64,000 bases of DNA, taken from Ochotona curzoniae. Lineage: Eukaryota > Chordata > Mammalia > Lagomorpha > Ochotonidae. The notes under the pieces are model-generated. The model was not told where the DNA came from and did not search any database. It was given only the letters and a program-made list of their open reading frames with translations. The stretch's first letter is position 1. Every line of letters begins with the position of its first letter. The DNA is taken from assembly GCF_017591425.1 (NCBI RefSeq), contig NW_024467120.1, positions 7,192,001 to 7,256,000 on the forward strand. Reading direction: 5' to 3'. The translations under genes were made by a program, and so were the position numbers. This document shows positions 33,794-45,533 of this stretch, piece by piece.

Positions 33794-35774
33794 TATAAAT
33801 AGGTTTTTAAAGATCTTTGATTTCCCGATTCCCAAGTTAATACTGCAGAACAATTAGGCTCATAACCAAGAGGATGCTGGGTAAAATCAACATTATGAGA
33901 TAATTACTTCATTGGGGGAAATTGAAACATTTAAAATACAAAAATATGAAGTTCTGTCTTTAAATTTACTTAATATAATGCACAGTATTATAATGCTATA
34001 TTTTAGAGATCAAACTGTCTCTCCCCTGTTTCAACTGATAACAGATTGTTTTGTTTATTTAATAAAATCTTGTATATGAAAGTGAAATGTAATTTGTGTG
34101 TACCTGTCACCTTCGCCTTAAAAGGATTTTGGATTAGTTGAATGTACAAAAGCAGATAATTTTTGTTTGGCCAAATATCCTCAGTAACTTATTAGGATAC
34201 TTGGAAGTATTATTTATTACAGGAAGAGCAGTGAATTTGGAAATGAGATTCCAAGTTTCTAGTTGTAATAACTGTGTGTATGATTTTTAGTAAGAGGTTG
34301 AACTTCTGTTTTTGTGAACAAGTTGCCTTGCAGTTGCCTCAGAATGGTGCTCGCTTTTGTTGGTTTCTAGCCCATCCTGGCTTTGGAAATTGAAGAATGT
34401 CTTTTCCTCTCAAGGTGCCTTTATACTGGAATTGAAATCATATGTTAAAAGTTTGAGCAATATGAAGTAAAATGTGAGTGAAGCTTGTGAGGTACCTGTT
34501 TGTCCTCATTGCATACATGGATGCTAGAAAATAGTGGGTTTTTCCCTTTAATGAAAATTGTGTTAATTTTTTAGAAAGGAAATATTTTGTAGGTATAAGC
34601 ACTTTAGATTTTCCCCAATACTTATAATGCCTTATTGGCCAAGTGACTTCTAATGATGTTTTGCATCAGGATTGTTAGAGAAATTGGTTTGTAAACAGCA
34701 TAGAGGAAAATTCTCTTGATGACCTATGGTACAGCAAAGCGAGGTTTGGGTTTTGGGGCTTGTGGTCCTGGTTCAGCTCTTGAAAAAAAAAAGTCTCATG
34801 GATTCCCGGAATGAAAGCATGGATGCTGGAGTCGAGCAGAAATGGGTTCATCCCATGGATTCTGCATTTTATCCCAGGAAGCTACTTCAGTGTGGATAGC
34901 TTTGACTAAGGTAACAGAAGCCTCAGCCAGAAGTAACTTGAACTTTAAATGTTTGGTCATATGGCAAGCATCTAGACACTGGTAGTTCTAGGTTGATAAT
35001 TTCATGGCTTAAGGATCTTCTGTGAAATTTTCCAGTGATTGATTCTGTCATTTTTAGTTTGTCCACGAGAACTTAATCCATGACTTCAATATTGCTATAA
35101 TAACAATGGTTTCAGATTTATATACCAGCATGAAGAATAGGAAAGGTATTAGTTTTTAGTAGGAAGGAAGTCCATTCTGAAAAGATCTACTGCACATCAC
35201 TGTCTCTGAGTCCTGACCACATCGTGTTCCAGGTCAAGTGACAAAATCAGTTGTGTGCCAGGAAGAAAGCAGGTGAGCCGAGGGGAGAACTTGAGAAGAC
35301 CAGTGGTAGTGAGCCACACTGCTCAGAATCCAGAAGCAGTTGCACAAACTGAGAAAGAACATTATGCAGTCTGCTATGGGGAAATGGGTTAGGATGGCAG
35401 GCTAATGTGAAACGTGACTCTAAAGTCGTGGCAGTCAGAAAAGACATTGTCTCGAGGAAGTGACATGAGTCTGTGCCTGAAGAATGAGTAGGCTCATGTA
35501 GGAGTTAGTCATGGAACAGCTAAGCCTTCTTCCAAATTTTTATAGTACAGGACCCAGGCCATGTGGTGGGTTGGAAATATTTTATGAAAAGTTTGAAGCT
35601 AAATGTAAGATTTAATGTTTAGTATAACTCAAATTCAGTTATCTGTAGCTACAACAGCAAATGCTCAACACGATCCTTCCTACTCAAGAAAAAGTTGTAT
35701 GAATTTGAAGGCACTATTTATTTTCAGTATGAAACATTGTTTTATCTTTAAGAGACAAGAATGGGGGGCTTGTG
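33794..35774. other. Longest repeat-poor stretch, unique intron
   Basis: About 2 kb with no recognised repeat, gene or RNA. Confidence 0.45.
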
Positions 35775-36040
35775 TTGATATTGAAGATTAAGCTGCTGCT
35801 TGTGATGCTTGTGTCCCATAAGGGTACCTATTTCTGTCCTCACTTCTCAGATTCTGATCCAGCTGCTGGCATACTGGTCCATGTTTTGGGCCCAGGCCAT
35901 CTATGTGGGAGATGAATTTGAAGATCCTAGCTTCTGGCTTCTACCTGGTCCACTCTTAGCTGTTGTTGCATTTGGGGAGTGAATCAGTGGATGGCACCTC
36001 TTTCTTTCTGTCTCCCTCTATGTAGGTCTGTACTACTTAG
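35775..36040 (+). mobile_element. Old C-SINE, sense
   Basis: GCTTGTGTCCCATAAGGGTACC, then GCCCAGGCCATCTATGTGGGAGA, and TTTGGGGAGTGAATCAGTGGATGG. The tail is lost. Confidence 0.72.
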
Positions 36041-36079
36041 AGGTGATTTGCCTATTAGATATTCTGGCTGACAGGTTGT

Positions 36080-36500
36080 GTATATGAAGTTAGGATTTGA
36101 GATGATAGAAATATGAGGATCTTGACCCTTTGGATGGTACTTAAGCTGCAAGATTGCTGGCCGCCTGGGGTGTGAGGCTGCTTTGGCGACTCAAGGATAC
36201 TGAGCAAGAGAGAAGGAAGCCCAGAGGATTTTAGTGATGGATGTGTTTCCCAAAGAGAGAGTGATCATCTGTGTAAGTGCTGCTGGGAGATTGAGTCTGA
36301 CGAAAAGTCAAAATTGATCTATCGAGTTTGTCAAGTGGGAGCTGCTGGTGGTTCCTGATGAGCAGTTTCAGTGGAGAGATAGGGATTCAGGACTGATTGG
36401 ACTTAAAATGGAATGCGAGGCAAGAAAGTGAGACTCAGGGCAGATTGTATGTTAGAGGCAGTTTGCTAAAAAGGGCAGGAGAGTGAAGCCGGAGCTGGGG
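36080..36500 (+). mobile_element. LINE-2 internal/3' fragment
   Basis: GTTTGTCAAGTGGGAGCTGC and GAGCAGTTTCAGTGGAGAGATAGGG, with neighbouring purine-rich sequence, follow the common L2 pattern (GCAGTTTCAGTGGAGTGGTGGGG). Confidence 0.5.
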
Positions 36501-36713
36501 AAGGAAGTGTTTTTATCTTGTATTTTTAAGATTGCATATTACTCGATGTTTGTGTGTTCTTGAGTATGAACCATCAAGGAGAGATTGCTTAGAAGAAAAG
36601 GGGGCACTTACAAGAACACAGTCTGTGTGAGAGTAGCTGTGTGGAGCACAGAGCAGGAAGCATCTGACTCACGAGGCCCCAAGGAGAGCCTATCATTGCT
36701 TGCTCTTTTTTTT

Positions 36714-37005
36714 TAATTTATTTTTATTTGAAAGGTATAATTACAGTGACAGAAGACACAGAGCTTTTTTCCACTGGTTCTTTCCCAGAATGGCCCATGA
36801 CAGAAGGTGGGCTTATGTGGAGTCACGAGCTTCTGGGTCTCCTGCTTGTGTATCAGCGTGCAAGGACTTGAGCTGTTTGACTATGCTCTCCCAAGCCATA
36901 AGGAAGGAACTTGAAGTGGAGCAACTGACGCATGAACGGATAGCTATGTGAGATGTTAGCGCTGTGCAGAGAAGCCTAGCGTGCTATACCATGGAGCTGT
37001 TGCCC
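36714..37005 (-). mobile_element. Older C-SINE, antisense
   Basis: TTTAATTTATTTTTATTTGAAAGG at the left; GCTATACCATGGAGCTGTTGCCC at the right. Confidence 0.78.
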
Positions 37006-37205
37006 TAAAATGAGCTGTTTTATGAAACATTGTTGTTGATATTTCATAGATAGGGATAGTGTAAAGGAGTACCATGTACCCTCTGATAGTTTGACTTTTT
37101 TTTGAAATTAGACACCAGGCCATTTGAGATTTCTAATAGGAGGAGACTATCCATGTTAGGAGTGTGCAATGCTTTATTTGCTTAATTATTTACCCAGATT
37201 TTTGT

Positions 37206-37505
37206 GCATTTTAGTATTTGAAAGGCCAAGGGTGACACATACAGAAGGATTCGGTGAATGAGATTGATAGACCTATCATTGACCTGCTATCTGCTTGCTC
37301 ATTTCTGAGACAGCCACGTCAGGATGGGACCATGCCAGAGGCAGAGCCTGGATCTCCACTTGGGTCTCCCACGTGGGTTGCAGGGATCTGAGAACTTGAG
37401 CCATTGCCACTGCCTTTCGAGGTACAGTTTAGCAGGAAGTGTTATTGGAAGTGCAGCAGCTGGGCCTTCATCCAGACAGTCCAGGCTGGGATGCAGGCAT
37501 GCTTA
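37206..37505 (-). mobile_element. Old C-SINE, antisense
   Basis: TAGTATTTGAAAGGCCAAGGG, then GGGTCTCCCACGTGGGTTGCAGGGATC, then GTTTAGCAGGAAGTGTTATTGGAAG. Confidence 0.72.
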
Positions 37506-37509
37506 GTGG

Positions 37510-37960
37510 CAAACTAACAGCTGTTTTAGTTTTAAAACAATGCTTTAGAAATATTTTCCTCTGTTGACTTACATTATTTTTGTTGATTTTAAGATATGTA
37601 GTAGTATGTCCAAATATATCTTCTTTACACATGGAGTTGAGCTTCACTGACCAAATATAAAATCCTGTCCTCTCTTCCCCTGCTTTTCTTGAATGAGAGA
37701 AAGGTGAAATTGAGGAACCTTGAGTTTTTACCTTCGCCTTGTTGCAGTGTCTTTGGTTTTCCATATGACTCAGGGGAGAAGCAGAACACTTTCTTTTGGG
37801 TCTGAGAGCTCACACAGCTGCAGTGTTGGGCGGTCTAGAGACTTCAGGGCGTAGTGCTAGCCTTGTGGAGCTACCAGCTGCCCTGCCAGGTGGAGTGCCC
37901 CACCTGCGACAGCCCCACGTGAGATGGACTTCCGTTCAAGACTCTGTTGCTCTTAACACT
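37510..37960. other. Unique intron, nothing recognised
   Basis: No supported feature. Confidence 0.4.
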
Positions 37961-37964
37961 TACT

Positions 37965-38168
37965 TTATTTTCACTCAAGACAGAGTGTGAGAGAGGGGGC
38001 CGACAGACTAACAGGCACAGAGACCTCTCATCACTAAGTTGAGAAAGTGCCTGGGAGCCAGGAAGTCAGGTTGAGGCTCCCATGCGATGGCAGGACCCAA
38101 GTGCTTGAGCCATCGCACAGGCTTCCCTCAGTGGGCACCTCCCAGAGGATGTTAACCAGTGTGCCATA
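37965..38168 (-). mobile_element. Old C-SINE fragment, antisense
   Basis: CTGGGAGCCAGGAAGTCAGG, then GGCAGGACCCAAGTGCTTGAGCCATC and GATGTTAACCAGTGTGCC, match the old-subfamily order. Confidence 0.6.
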
Positions 38169-38200
38169 TGACCACTGCCAGTGTTTTGTTTTTTTGTTTG

Positions 38201-38222
38201 TTTTTAAAGATTTATTTATTTT
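38201..38222 (-). mobile_element. Tail end of an antisense C-SINE split by the next element
   Basis: TTTTTAAAGATTTATTTATTTT is the reverse-complement tail. It resumes at about 38541 as TTATTTTTCTTGAAAATCAGTATTAGAGAATG, in register with the consensus. Confidence 0.8.
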
Positions 38223-38540
38223 GAGCCTGGCCCAGCTGCCTAGCAGCTAAAGTCCTCATGTTGAACACACCATGATCCCATATGGGCGCCGGTTTTAATC
38301 CCTGCAGCCCTACTTCCCATCCAGCTCCCTGCTTGTGGCCTGGGAGGGCCGTCTAGGATGGCCCAAAGCCTTGGGACCCTGTACCCATGTGGGAGACCCT
38401 TGGGTGGCTCCGGACTCCTGGCTTCAGATTGACTCGGCTCCAACTGTTGTGGCCACCTGGGGAGTGAATCAGTGGACAGAGGATCTTTGTTTCTCCGTCC
38501 CTCTCTCGGTATGTCTTAACTTTCCAATAAAAATTTTAAA
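38223..38540 (+). mobile_element. C-SINE, sense, inserted into another SINE
   Basis: Head GAGCCTGGCCCAGCTGCC, CCCATATGGGCGCCGG box, tail CCAATAAAAATTTTAAAAAA. Flanking TTATTTT repeats mark the insertion in the tail of the older antisense SINE. Confidence 0.92.
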
Positions 38541-38812
38541 AAAAATTATTTTTCTTGAAAATCAGTATTAGAGAATGCACGATCGTGTGTCAGCTGGGCT
38601 GTTCTGGAGCTGAGAGCCAGGAGCTTCTTCCATATCTCCTACATGGCTTCAGGGTCCCAAAGCCTTGAACATCTTCCTCTGCTTTCCCAGGCCATAAGCG
38701 GAGAGCTTGATTCAAAGTGGAGCAGCTGGGACTTGAATTAGCACCCCATGGGATGCTGTGGTTACAGGTCTCGGTTTCACTTGCTTTGCCTTCTCTGCGC
38801 CCCATGAGATTT
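38541..38812 (-). mobile_element. Remaining part of the split antisense C-SINE
   Basis: Continues from 38222: GAAAATCAGTATTAGAGAATG, then GAGAGCCAGGAGCTTCTTCC and GGGTCCCAAAGCCTTG, ending near CTGCGCCCCA. Confidence 0.82.
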
Positions 38813-39800
38813 TAAAGTGAACCCATTCTTCCTCTGGAAACAGGCACAGAACCACAGCATATATTCCATGCATATATTCTCTGTATGGGCTTAGCCAGCA
38901 GACCAAGAAGCCATCCCTGTGTACATTCTGTATTCTTTCAGTAAATTAAGGGCACACTTTTGCTGTAAGCAGTAGAGGCCAAGGATAGTTCGTCCCTTAT
39001 TCCTGTGTTCTGTTTTCAAGTTAACTAACTTACCTGAGCCGCAGTGTGCCATTTGGGAAAAATTCTCCCTTGGACTCATGGCAAGATAAGCATCTCATGA
39101 CGTGGCATGTTGCAAGGGATGAAAACCATCTGGAAAAGCCCACAGCAAGCAAGCGAGCAATGTCTTGTCATGGTGGTCATTTTATTCTCCATGCGTCATG
39201 GCCGTTGGCACAGGTCCACCCCTGGAACTCCTGTCTTTGATCTTCAACAGATGTGTGCTCCTCATTTTGTTCTTTCTGTTGAGTGGCTTCCGGTAGCGAC
39301 TTGAATATATTTGGGATTTTGAGCTGCGAGCTTTAGAAAAGGTGAACTTCATTATAGGTGGATATATTAAAGTCAGCAGAATAAAACTAGAATTTAAGAT
39401 GTTAAAGTGAACTTTGTTTTCATTTGCTGATTCTCCCAACCACTAAATTCCATTTTCTTTATTTACTGGATGAAGAAACTTGAACATTGGTCACTGCTTT
39501 TTGTGGGAGGAAAAGTCAAATAATTTTCTCACTTATTAATAGGGAAAATACCCTTACTGTTTGGGTTTTGGTGACACTTGCTACCTCCGAGGCTATTGAT
39601 GGATTGATTGTTACAATCAGATTTTTAGGACTGGAGTAAGCCACAAGTCTCGCTGTCTTTTAACGTTTGCATTTAATTGGTGAGAAAATCGTAACCCCCC
39701 TGGAGATTTGCCTCAAGAGCCCTTGCTGGGCTAGTTTGCAATTGGAAGCTTCTCCTTTCAGGTTTCCCAAGCAATTACAGGGGCTGCTGGTGTCCTCCTG
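38813..39800. other. Unique intron, nothing recognised
   Basis: No supported feature. Confidence 0.45.
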
Positions 39801-39804
39801 CTGA

Positions 39805-40076
39805 CTCACCTGGCTGATGCACTGCATGCCACTGCCACATTCCATAAGGGTACCACCTCTTGTCCTTGTTGCTCCCTGTCCCATCCAGATCCTTGCCAGT
39901 GGCCTGGGAAAAGAGTGAAGATGTCCTACAGCCTTGGGAATCTGTCCCTGTGTGGGTGAGCAGGAAGGGGCTGCTGGGTTCCATCAGCTCAGCTCCTGCT
40001 GCTGTGAGCATTTGGGGAGTGAAGTAGCTGATAGAAGCCCTTTCTCTGTTTCTCTGTAACTCTGACTTTCTAATAA
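39805..40076 (+). mobile_element. Older C-SINE, sense, host of a younger SINE in its A-tail
   Basis: CATTCCATAAGGGTACCACC, GTGGCCTGGGAAAAGAGTGAAG, TTTGGGGAGTGAAGTAGCTG and CTGACTTTCTAATAAAAAAA. Confidence 0.85.
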
Positions 40077-40089
40077 AAAAAAATACATC

Positions 40090-40410
40090 GGGCCCGGCGC
40101 GGTGGCGCAAGTGGTTAAGCTCCTCACCTTGCACGCCCCGGGATCCCATATGGGTGCCGGTTCTATCCTGGTGGCCCTGCTTCCCTTCCAGCTCCCTGCC
40201 TGTGGCCCGGGAAAGCAGTCGAGGATGGCCCAAAGCTTTGGGAGCCTGCACCCGCGTGGGAGACCCGGGATGAGGCTCCTGGCTTCGGATCGGCATAGTA
40301 TCGGCCCGTTGGGCTCACTTGGGGAGTGACTCATTGGACGGAAGATCTACCTCTCTGTCTCTCCTCTCTGTATATCTGCCTTTCCAATAAAACATAATAA
40401 AAATCTTTAA
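40090..40410 (+). mobile_element. Young C-SINE, full length, sense, with 13-bp target-site duplication
   Basis: Head GGGCCCGGCGCGGTGGCGCA; AAAAAAATACATC occurs at 40077-40089 and 40411-40423. It inserted in the A-rich tail of the SINE before it. Little divergence from the copies at 9616, 45534 and 47683. Confidence 0.96.
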
Positions 40411-40424
40411 AAAAAAATACATCG

Positions 40425-41680
40425 TTTTAAAAATCTCTAAATACTTGATTATTTTGGTGTTCATTGTGAATGGAATGGGATTTTTCGTCTCTGAGCTCAG
40501 AGTTAAAATATAAACTACTGTTGTAACCTGTAGCTTTACTGAAGTGGTTTATCTGTTGTAACAGTTTTTTGGGGGGTGTGTTTAGGTTTTTCCATGTATA
40601 ACAACATGTCATCTGCAAACATGGTTAATTTATCTTCCCATTTTCTAATCCCGATGCTTTCTTTTCTTTCTCCTCCCTAGTTTCTGTTGCCTAAACTTTC
40701 AGTATTATATTGAATAGTAGTGGGAAAAGATACCCATGACGCGGTCAGATTTGAGGAGCGATGCTTGTAGCTTTTCCCCAGTCAGTATGGTATTGGCTGT
40801 TGGTTTCTCCTTTGTAGTCTTTGTGAATTAGAGGTATGTTCCTTCTATATGTTTTTTGGAGGCCCGCCCCCCCCCAATCATGAAGGAGCGTCGAATAATT
40901 TTTTTTTTTTTTTAAGAATTTATTTGGTTTTATTGGAAAGACAGATTGATAGAGATCTTCAATCTGCTGGTTTACTCCTCAGATGTCCATGATAGGAGGT
41001 GAGCCAATCTGAAGCAAGCCAGGAGCTTCTTCCGGGTCTCCCGGTAGAGGGTCCCAAGGTTTGGGCCATCCTCTGCTGCTTTCTCAGGCCACAAGCAGGG
41101 AGCTGGATGGGAAGTGGAACAGCTTGGACATGCACTGGCCCCATATGGGAGCTGCTGCGTAGAGGTGGAAAATTAGTGAGCCATGGTGCCATCACCAAGA
41201 GTGCTGAATCTTATCCAATGCTTTCTTTTAACTTTGACATGACCTTGTGATTTTTGTTCTTTGTTCTAGTGATGTGATTTCTGGTGCCATAGATTTGGAG
41301 ATACTGAACCACTCTTAGATTTCTGGATAAATCCCAATTCGTCATGGTGTATGGTGTTTTTGATGTGGTTTTGCATTCAATTTGTTGGCATTTTGATGAG
41401 AAGCTTTGCATCTTATATTCATTAAGAATATAGATTTGTATGATTCCTTTTGTGTTTTTGTTCAGTTTTTCTATCGATGTCATGCCAGTCTCATAAAAAG
41501 AATGTCAGGTTTCTATGCTGTTAAGTATTTTGGAATAGTTTGAAATGTGTTGAAATTATTTCCTTGTTGAAGGTTTTGTGTATTAATTCAGACTTTTTTA
41601 TTCAGTCAGATCGTATACTTTGTTTATATGTTCTTTATATGGCACCTTTCTACTGGTGTCTTTCAGATTCTCTCCTCATA
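40425..41680 (-). mobile_element. Antisense LINE-1 ORF2 remnant, interrupted by a SINE
   Basis: On the + strand ACAACATGTCATCTGCAAACATGG, AATAGTAGTGGGAAAAGATACCC, GAGGTATGTTCCTTCTATATG and GGATAAATCCCAATTCGTCATGGTGTATGG match the reverse complement of the L1 ORF2 C-terminal half in order. The frame is broken. Confidence 0.82.
40914..41200 (-). mobile_element. C-SINE, antisense, nested in L1
   Basis: AGAATTTATTTGGTTTTATTGGAAAGACAG at the left; GAGCCATGGTGCCATCACC at the right. Confidence 0.87.
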
Positions 41681-42009
41681 TTTTTTTTTGAAGATTTATT
41701 TTTATTTGAAAGTCAGAGATACAGAGAGGAGGAGAGATGGAGAAAGAGTCTCTGTCTGATGATTCACTCCCCAAGTGAGTACAACGGCCAATGCTATGCC
41801 GATCCGAAGCCAGGAGCCAGGAACAACTTCTTGGGTCTCCCACACAGGTGCAGGGTCCCAAGGCTTTGGCCCATCCTCGACTGCTTTCCCAGGCCACAAG
41901 CAGGGAGCTGGATGGGAAATGGACCTTCCGGGATTAGAACCGGCGCCCATATGGGATCCCAGCATGTTCAAGGTGAGGACTTTGGCTGCTAGGCCATGCT
42001 ACCAGGCCC
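41680..42009 (-). mobile_element. C-SINE, full length, antisense, with target-site duplication
   Basis: AAGATTTATTTTTATTTGAAAGTCAG at the left, CTAGGCCATGCTACCAGGCCC at the right. CTCTCCTC occurs at 41670-41677 and 42010-42017. Confidence 0.93.
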
Positions 42010-42017
42010 CTCTCCTC

Positions 42018-43330
42018 CTTAATTTTTGCCAATTTGCTTACAGTATGGTTTGAGAAGATCTTTGGACGTCTGCTTGGGCTTTGTTGAGCCTCTTGTATCT
42101 GAATGGTCATGACTCTTTTAAGATGTGCAAATTGGCCAACTTTTTTCCTATTTAGCAGGGTTTCCGTGTGTATTTCCTTTTTTTCAGGAGTATCTATGCT
42201 ATGCGTATTTGCTTATTTAATGGTATCCCATATTTCACATAGACTAATTTTAATTTTCCTTTAATAAAATTTGTTTCATTCTGATATTTTAAGTCCTTGG
42301 CGTCAAAAAATTTCTCCTCTATTTGGTTTATTCTGATACAGCTGTCAGTCATTTTTATGATTGAAGTTCACCGACTTTGAAGCTTAACCTCCGCATTTCT
42401 TTGTTTCTTCTGAGTTCTATCTCTTTAGTAATATTTTGACTAATGTCACTCAATGATTTCCTCCGTGTGTTCTCTGGCGTCTGAGTTTCGTTACGATCAT
42501 TATTTTGAATTCTGTGCCTGATTCATAGGTTTCAGTGGAGGATCTAATTCTGGAGGCTTAGTGTATTCTTTGGGGGGCATCATGCTGCTTTCTTCATGTC
42601 TTCCATGTCCTGTGTTGATGTCTGTGCCATTGGTGTAATTGTCCCCTCTTCATGAAGTAGATTTTATTGCAAAATGCTTATGGTTTAGCTGGCGTGTAGG
42701 GCATCCCTTGGCTTCTTGCTTTGGCTTTGGTTGTAGGTGAGCCCTGGAGTATAGTCAGAATGATTTCTTTGTCTTAATGGCTGTGGCGTTTGAGTGAAAA
42801 GAGTAGTTTGATTTGATTCAATTCAGTGATGGACCACCGGCTATGGGATGAATATGGTCCCTCAAGGTGTGTATCTTTGGTCCACAGAGACTTTGGTGTC
42901 CATCTCTATGGTGACTGTGACAGCCAGGGCCTGATTCTTGAACCTGAGGGAGATGAAGGGGCTGACCTTTTATCCTGCTGGGAAATTGGAGTGATGCTGG
43001 GGCTTGGGGCACTAATAACTCTGGCTGTCGGTGTGTGTGATACAGATGAGTAACTGCTCAGGTCTTGTTACGATAGTTCAAACGGTGCTGTGGCTTAGAA
43101 CACCAGTGGCTTTATTATTGGAACTAAGTGATTGAACGCTGCTCTACAGGCGACTATAAGGTGTATAGGAAATTTTGCTCTGTGGGCTATGAATTTAGAG
43201 AGGCGGAATATAGATGGATTCTTTGCAAGATCCACCAGATGCCAGTGGCATTGAGAACTGATTTAAAAATTCCTGATTTTACAAGATGCATTAGGGTTGT
43301 TCCTCATATCTCCCAGGTTGGGAACAGATT
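42018..43330 (-). mobile_element. Probable antisense L1/HAL1-like 5'-half sequence
   Basis: It follows the ORF2 remnant in the order expected for an antisense L1. Segments such as 42330-42560 and TTCTGGAGGCTTAGTGTATTCTTTGGGGGGC look like reverse-complement L1/HAL1 5' regions. Diverged; tentative. Confidence 0.4.
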
Positions 43331-43335
43331 TTAAA

Positions 43336-43654
43336 GACTGGTTGGTTGGTTGATTGATTGGAAAGTCAGATTAACAAAGAGAAGGGGAGACAGAGGGAGA
43401 GGATTTCTATTTGCTAGTTCAGTCCCCAAGTTGCCACAACTGCCGGAGCTGAGCTCATCTGAAGCCAGGAGCTTCTTCCATTTGTCTCTCACAGGTAGAG
43501 GGTCCCAATGCTTTGGGGTGTCCTCAGCTGCTTTCCCAGGCCACACTCAGGGAGCTGGATGAAACTGAGGCAGCCGGGACATGAACCGGTGCCCAGTTGA
43601 AATCCTGGTGCAGACAAGGCAAGGACTTTAGCCACTAGGCTATCACACCGGGCC
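43336..43654 (-). mobile_element. C-SINE, antisense, with expanded GGTT/GATT tail
   Basis: The left tail reads GGTTGGTTGGTTGATTGATTGG in place of the usual TTTATT run; the right head is CTAGGCTATCACACCGGGCC. Confidence 0.92.
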
Positions 43655-43659
43655 GGATT

Positions 43660-44792
43660 TGTCTTTTTTTTTTTTTTTTTTTAAGTGTACTGCCAGCCAG
43701 AAGCAAAGGTAAACCTTGGTTCCTTACTCAGCCTGTGTGAGCATTGCTCTGGGGCTTTTGCCAACATCTCCCACAGTTGTGGAAGGCTCCGGGCAGCGGG
43801 GTGGGGGTGGGGGGGTGGGTTCCCTTTACCCCAAACATCGCCGTGAGTATGACCTGGGAGGAGCAGAGCAGAAGCGGTGTGTAACTTCTCACTGCCAAGT
43901 GTGGAAAGGGCAGTTCTCCAAATCAGATTCCAGGGAGATCCGCCAGGCGGAAGTGAAAGTCCGTGGAGGTGTGGTGGTACACAGCAGTTTCTTCGTACTT
44001 GGGTTTGAGATGGTGGCTTGCACACGCAGCTGCATAACACAGAACAGGAACAGCTGTTGTGTTCCCCGATGCGGCTTTTTCCCAGCCGTTTGTTCTGTAG
44101 CAGTTTGGATTTTATTTCTTGTTTCTTTCAGGCCCTCTACCCTTTGTTTCTAGCTTCAAATTAAAATTTTTTGTATTACTTACATCACTTCTACAGTCTC
44201 ATTTGCTTTGTGTGAAAACATACAAAGATATATAGTACCTTGCATGTTAATCTTGAAATTAAAGTTAAGCAATAGCTTAATAGACTATTGCTGGCATTGC
44301 CACTCTTCTCCCTGTGCATACTAACCTGTCTGTAGGTATGTATACATTGACTCATTTTTGCCATTAGTCAAATTCATAGTTAAAGGACCAATCAAGTGAT
44401 TAATTTTGTAAAAGCATCTCCTGCTTTGTTTGTGCAAAATGAAATGCATCCTAAATAGAACTGGTAGAGTTCAACCTATTGTCTTCAGCCTTAGGCTATG
44501 TAATTGTGCCCAAATGCTTCACACCTTGCTACACAGTCAGGAACCATTTGTTGAGTGGATAATAATCTCACTTGCCATTGTCCTGTGTAAGGTTTTTCAT
44601 GTGTAGATGCAGTCTTCATATCATAGCCATTCCTCAGGGAGACAGTGCCTGGACACCGAGGAGAAGCGTGTTCTTTCCCACAGCCTGTGTGGAGGAATTC
44701 TAAAGTCCCATCTGCGATTCTGTTGGCCTTGACGCTTCCTTCTGCATAGTGGAAGGTGCTAATCATGAAAGTCTGGTTCTGTTGCGTACGCA
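43660..44792. other. Unique intron with a CpG-containing, G-rich segment (43680-44160)
   Basis: The 43793-43818 G-run is a potential quadruplex. The segment holds several CpGs and two overlapping open frames on opposite strands without domains. Possibly regulatory; not called as a gene. Confidence 0.4.
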
Positions 44793-44875
44793 GGTACAGC
44801 AGAAAGTTCATGGAAGTTATTTTGGTGCAAAAAAGTTTTAAAGTCTGAACAGTTTTTTCATAATAATCATTTCCA
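44793..44875 (-). mobile_element. MITE-like repeat, copy 2 of 3, inverted
   Basis: AGAAAGTTCATGGAAG, TTTTGGTGCAAAAAAGTTTTAAAG and CAGTTTTTTCATAATAATC are the reverse-orientation counterpart of the copies at 1605 and 48781. Confidence 0.5.
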
Positions 44876-44934
44876 TTAACTAAAACTTTTTTTCTCATGT
44901 GCATGCATTTTTTTTCCTTAGATTTGTGTATTTT

Positions 44935-45256
44935 GGGCCTGGTAAAATGGCTCAATTGCCTAATCTTCCCCTTGCAAAGTACCAGAATCCCATACTGCTT
45001 TTTGTTTATGTCCCGGCTGCTCCACTTTCCATCTGGCTCCAGGATTGTGGCCTAGGAAAGCAGCAGAGGATGGCCTGAAGCCTTGACCCTGCACCCACAT
45101 GAGAGACCTGGAGGAAACTCCTGACTCCTGGCTTCAGATCAGCCTGGCTCTGTCTGTTGTGGCTACTTGGGGAGTAAACTAGTGGATGTGTGTCTCTCCT
45201 TTCTGTAAATCTGTTTCCAGTAAAAATAAATAAATCTTTAAAACAAAAGAAATACT
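44935..45256 (+). mobile_element. C-SINE, full length, sense, with target-site duplication
   Basis: Head GGGCCTGGTAAAATGGCTC; tail AAAATAAATAAATCTTTAAAAC; TGTATTTT occurs at 44927-44934 and 45257-45264. Confidence 0.92.
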
Positions 45257-45269
45257 TGTATTTTCAGAA

Positions 45270-45519
45270 CAAGATTTAAAAAGATAGACATGCATATCTT
45301 CCATCTGCCAGTTCAATCTCCAAATGTCCACAAATGGCTAGGGCCAAGTCAGGCCAAAGCCAAGATCTGTCCTGATCTTTGCTGTGTGGCAGGGGCCCAA
45401 GTACCTCAACCATTTTCCTCTTTCCAAGGTGCATTACCAGTAACCTGGGTCAGAAGTGGAGCAGCTAAGACGCCAGTGCCATTGGTGGTTTTACCCATTG
45501 TACTACAGTGCCAGCCCTT
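45270..45519 (-). mobile_element. Old C-SINE, antisense
   Basis: AGATTTAAAAAGATAGACATGC at the left, TTGTACTACAGTGCCAGCCC at the right; old-subfamily middle GGCAGGGGCCCAAGTACCTCAACC. Confidence 0.78.
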
Positions 45520-45533
45520 TGAAAAAATGTCTG

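Noticed and set aside
39775..40296. 173-codon open frame, minus strand
   Set aside because: It is the reverse reading of two adjacent SINEs; the same peptides (DCFPGPQAGSW type) recur at most SINE copies.
44491..44955. 154-codon minus frame
   Set aside because: No domain; overlaps a MITE-like repeat and the start of a SINE.
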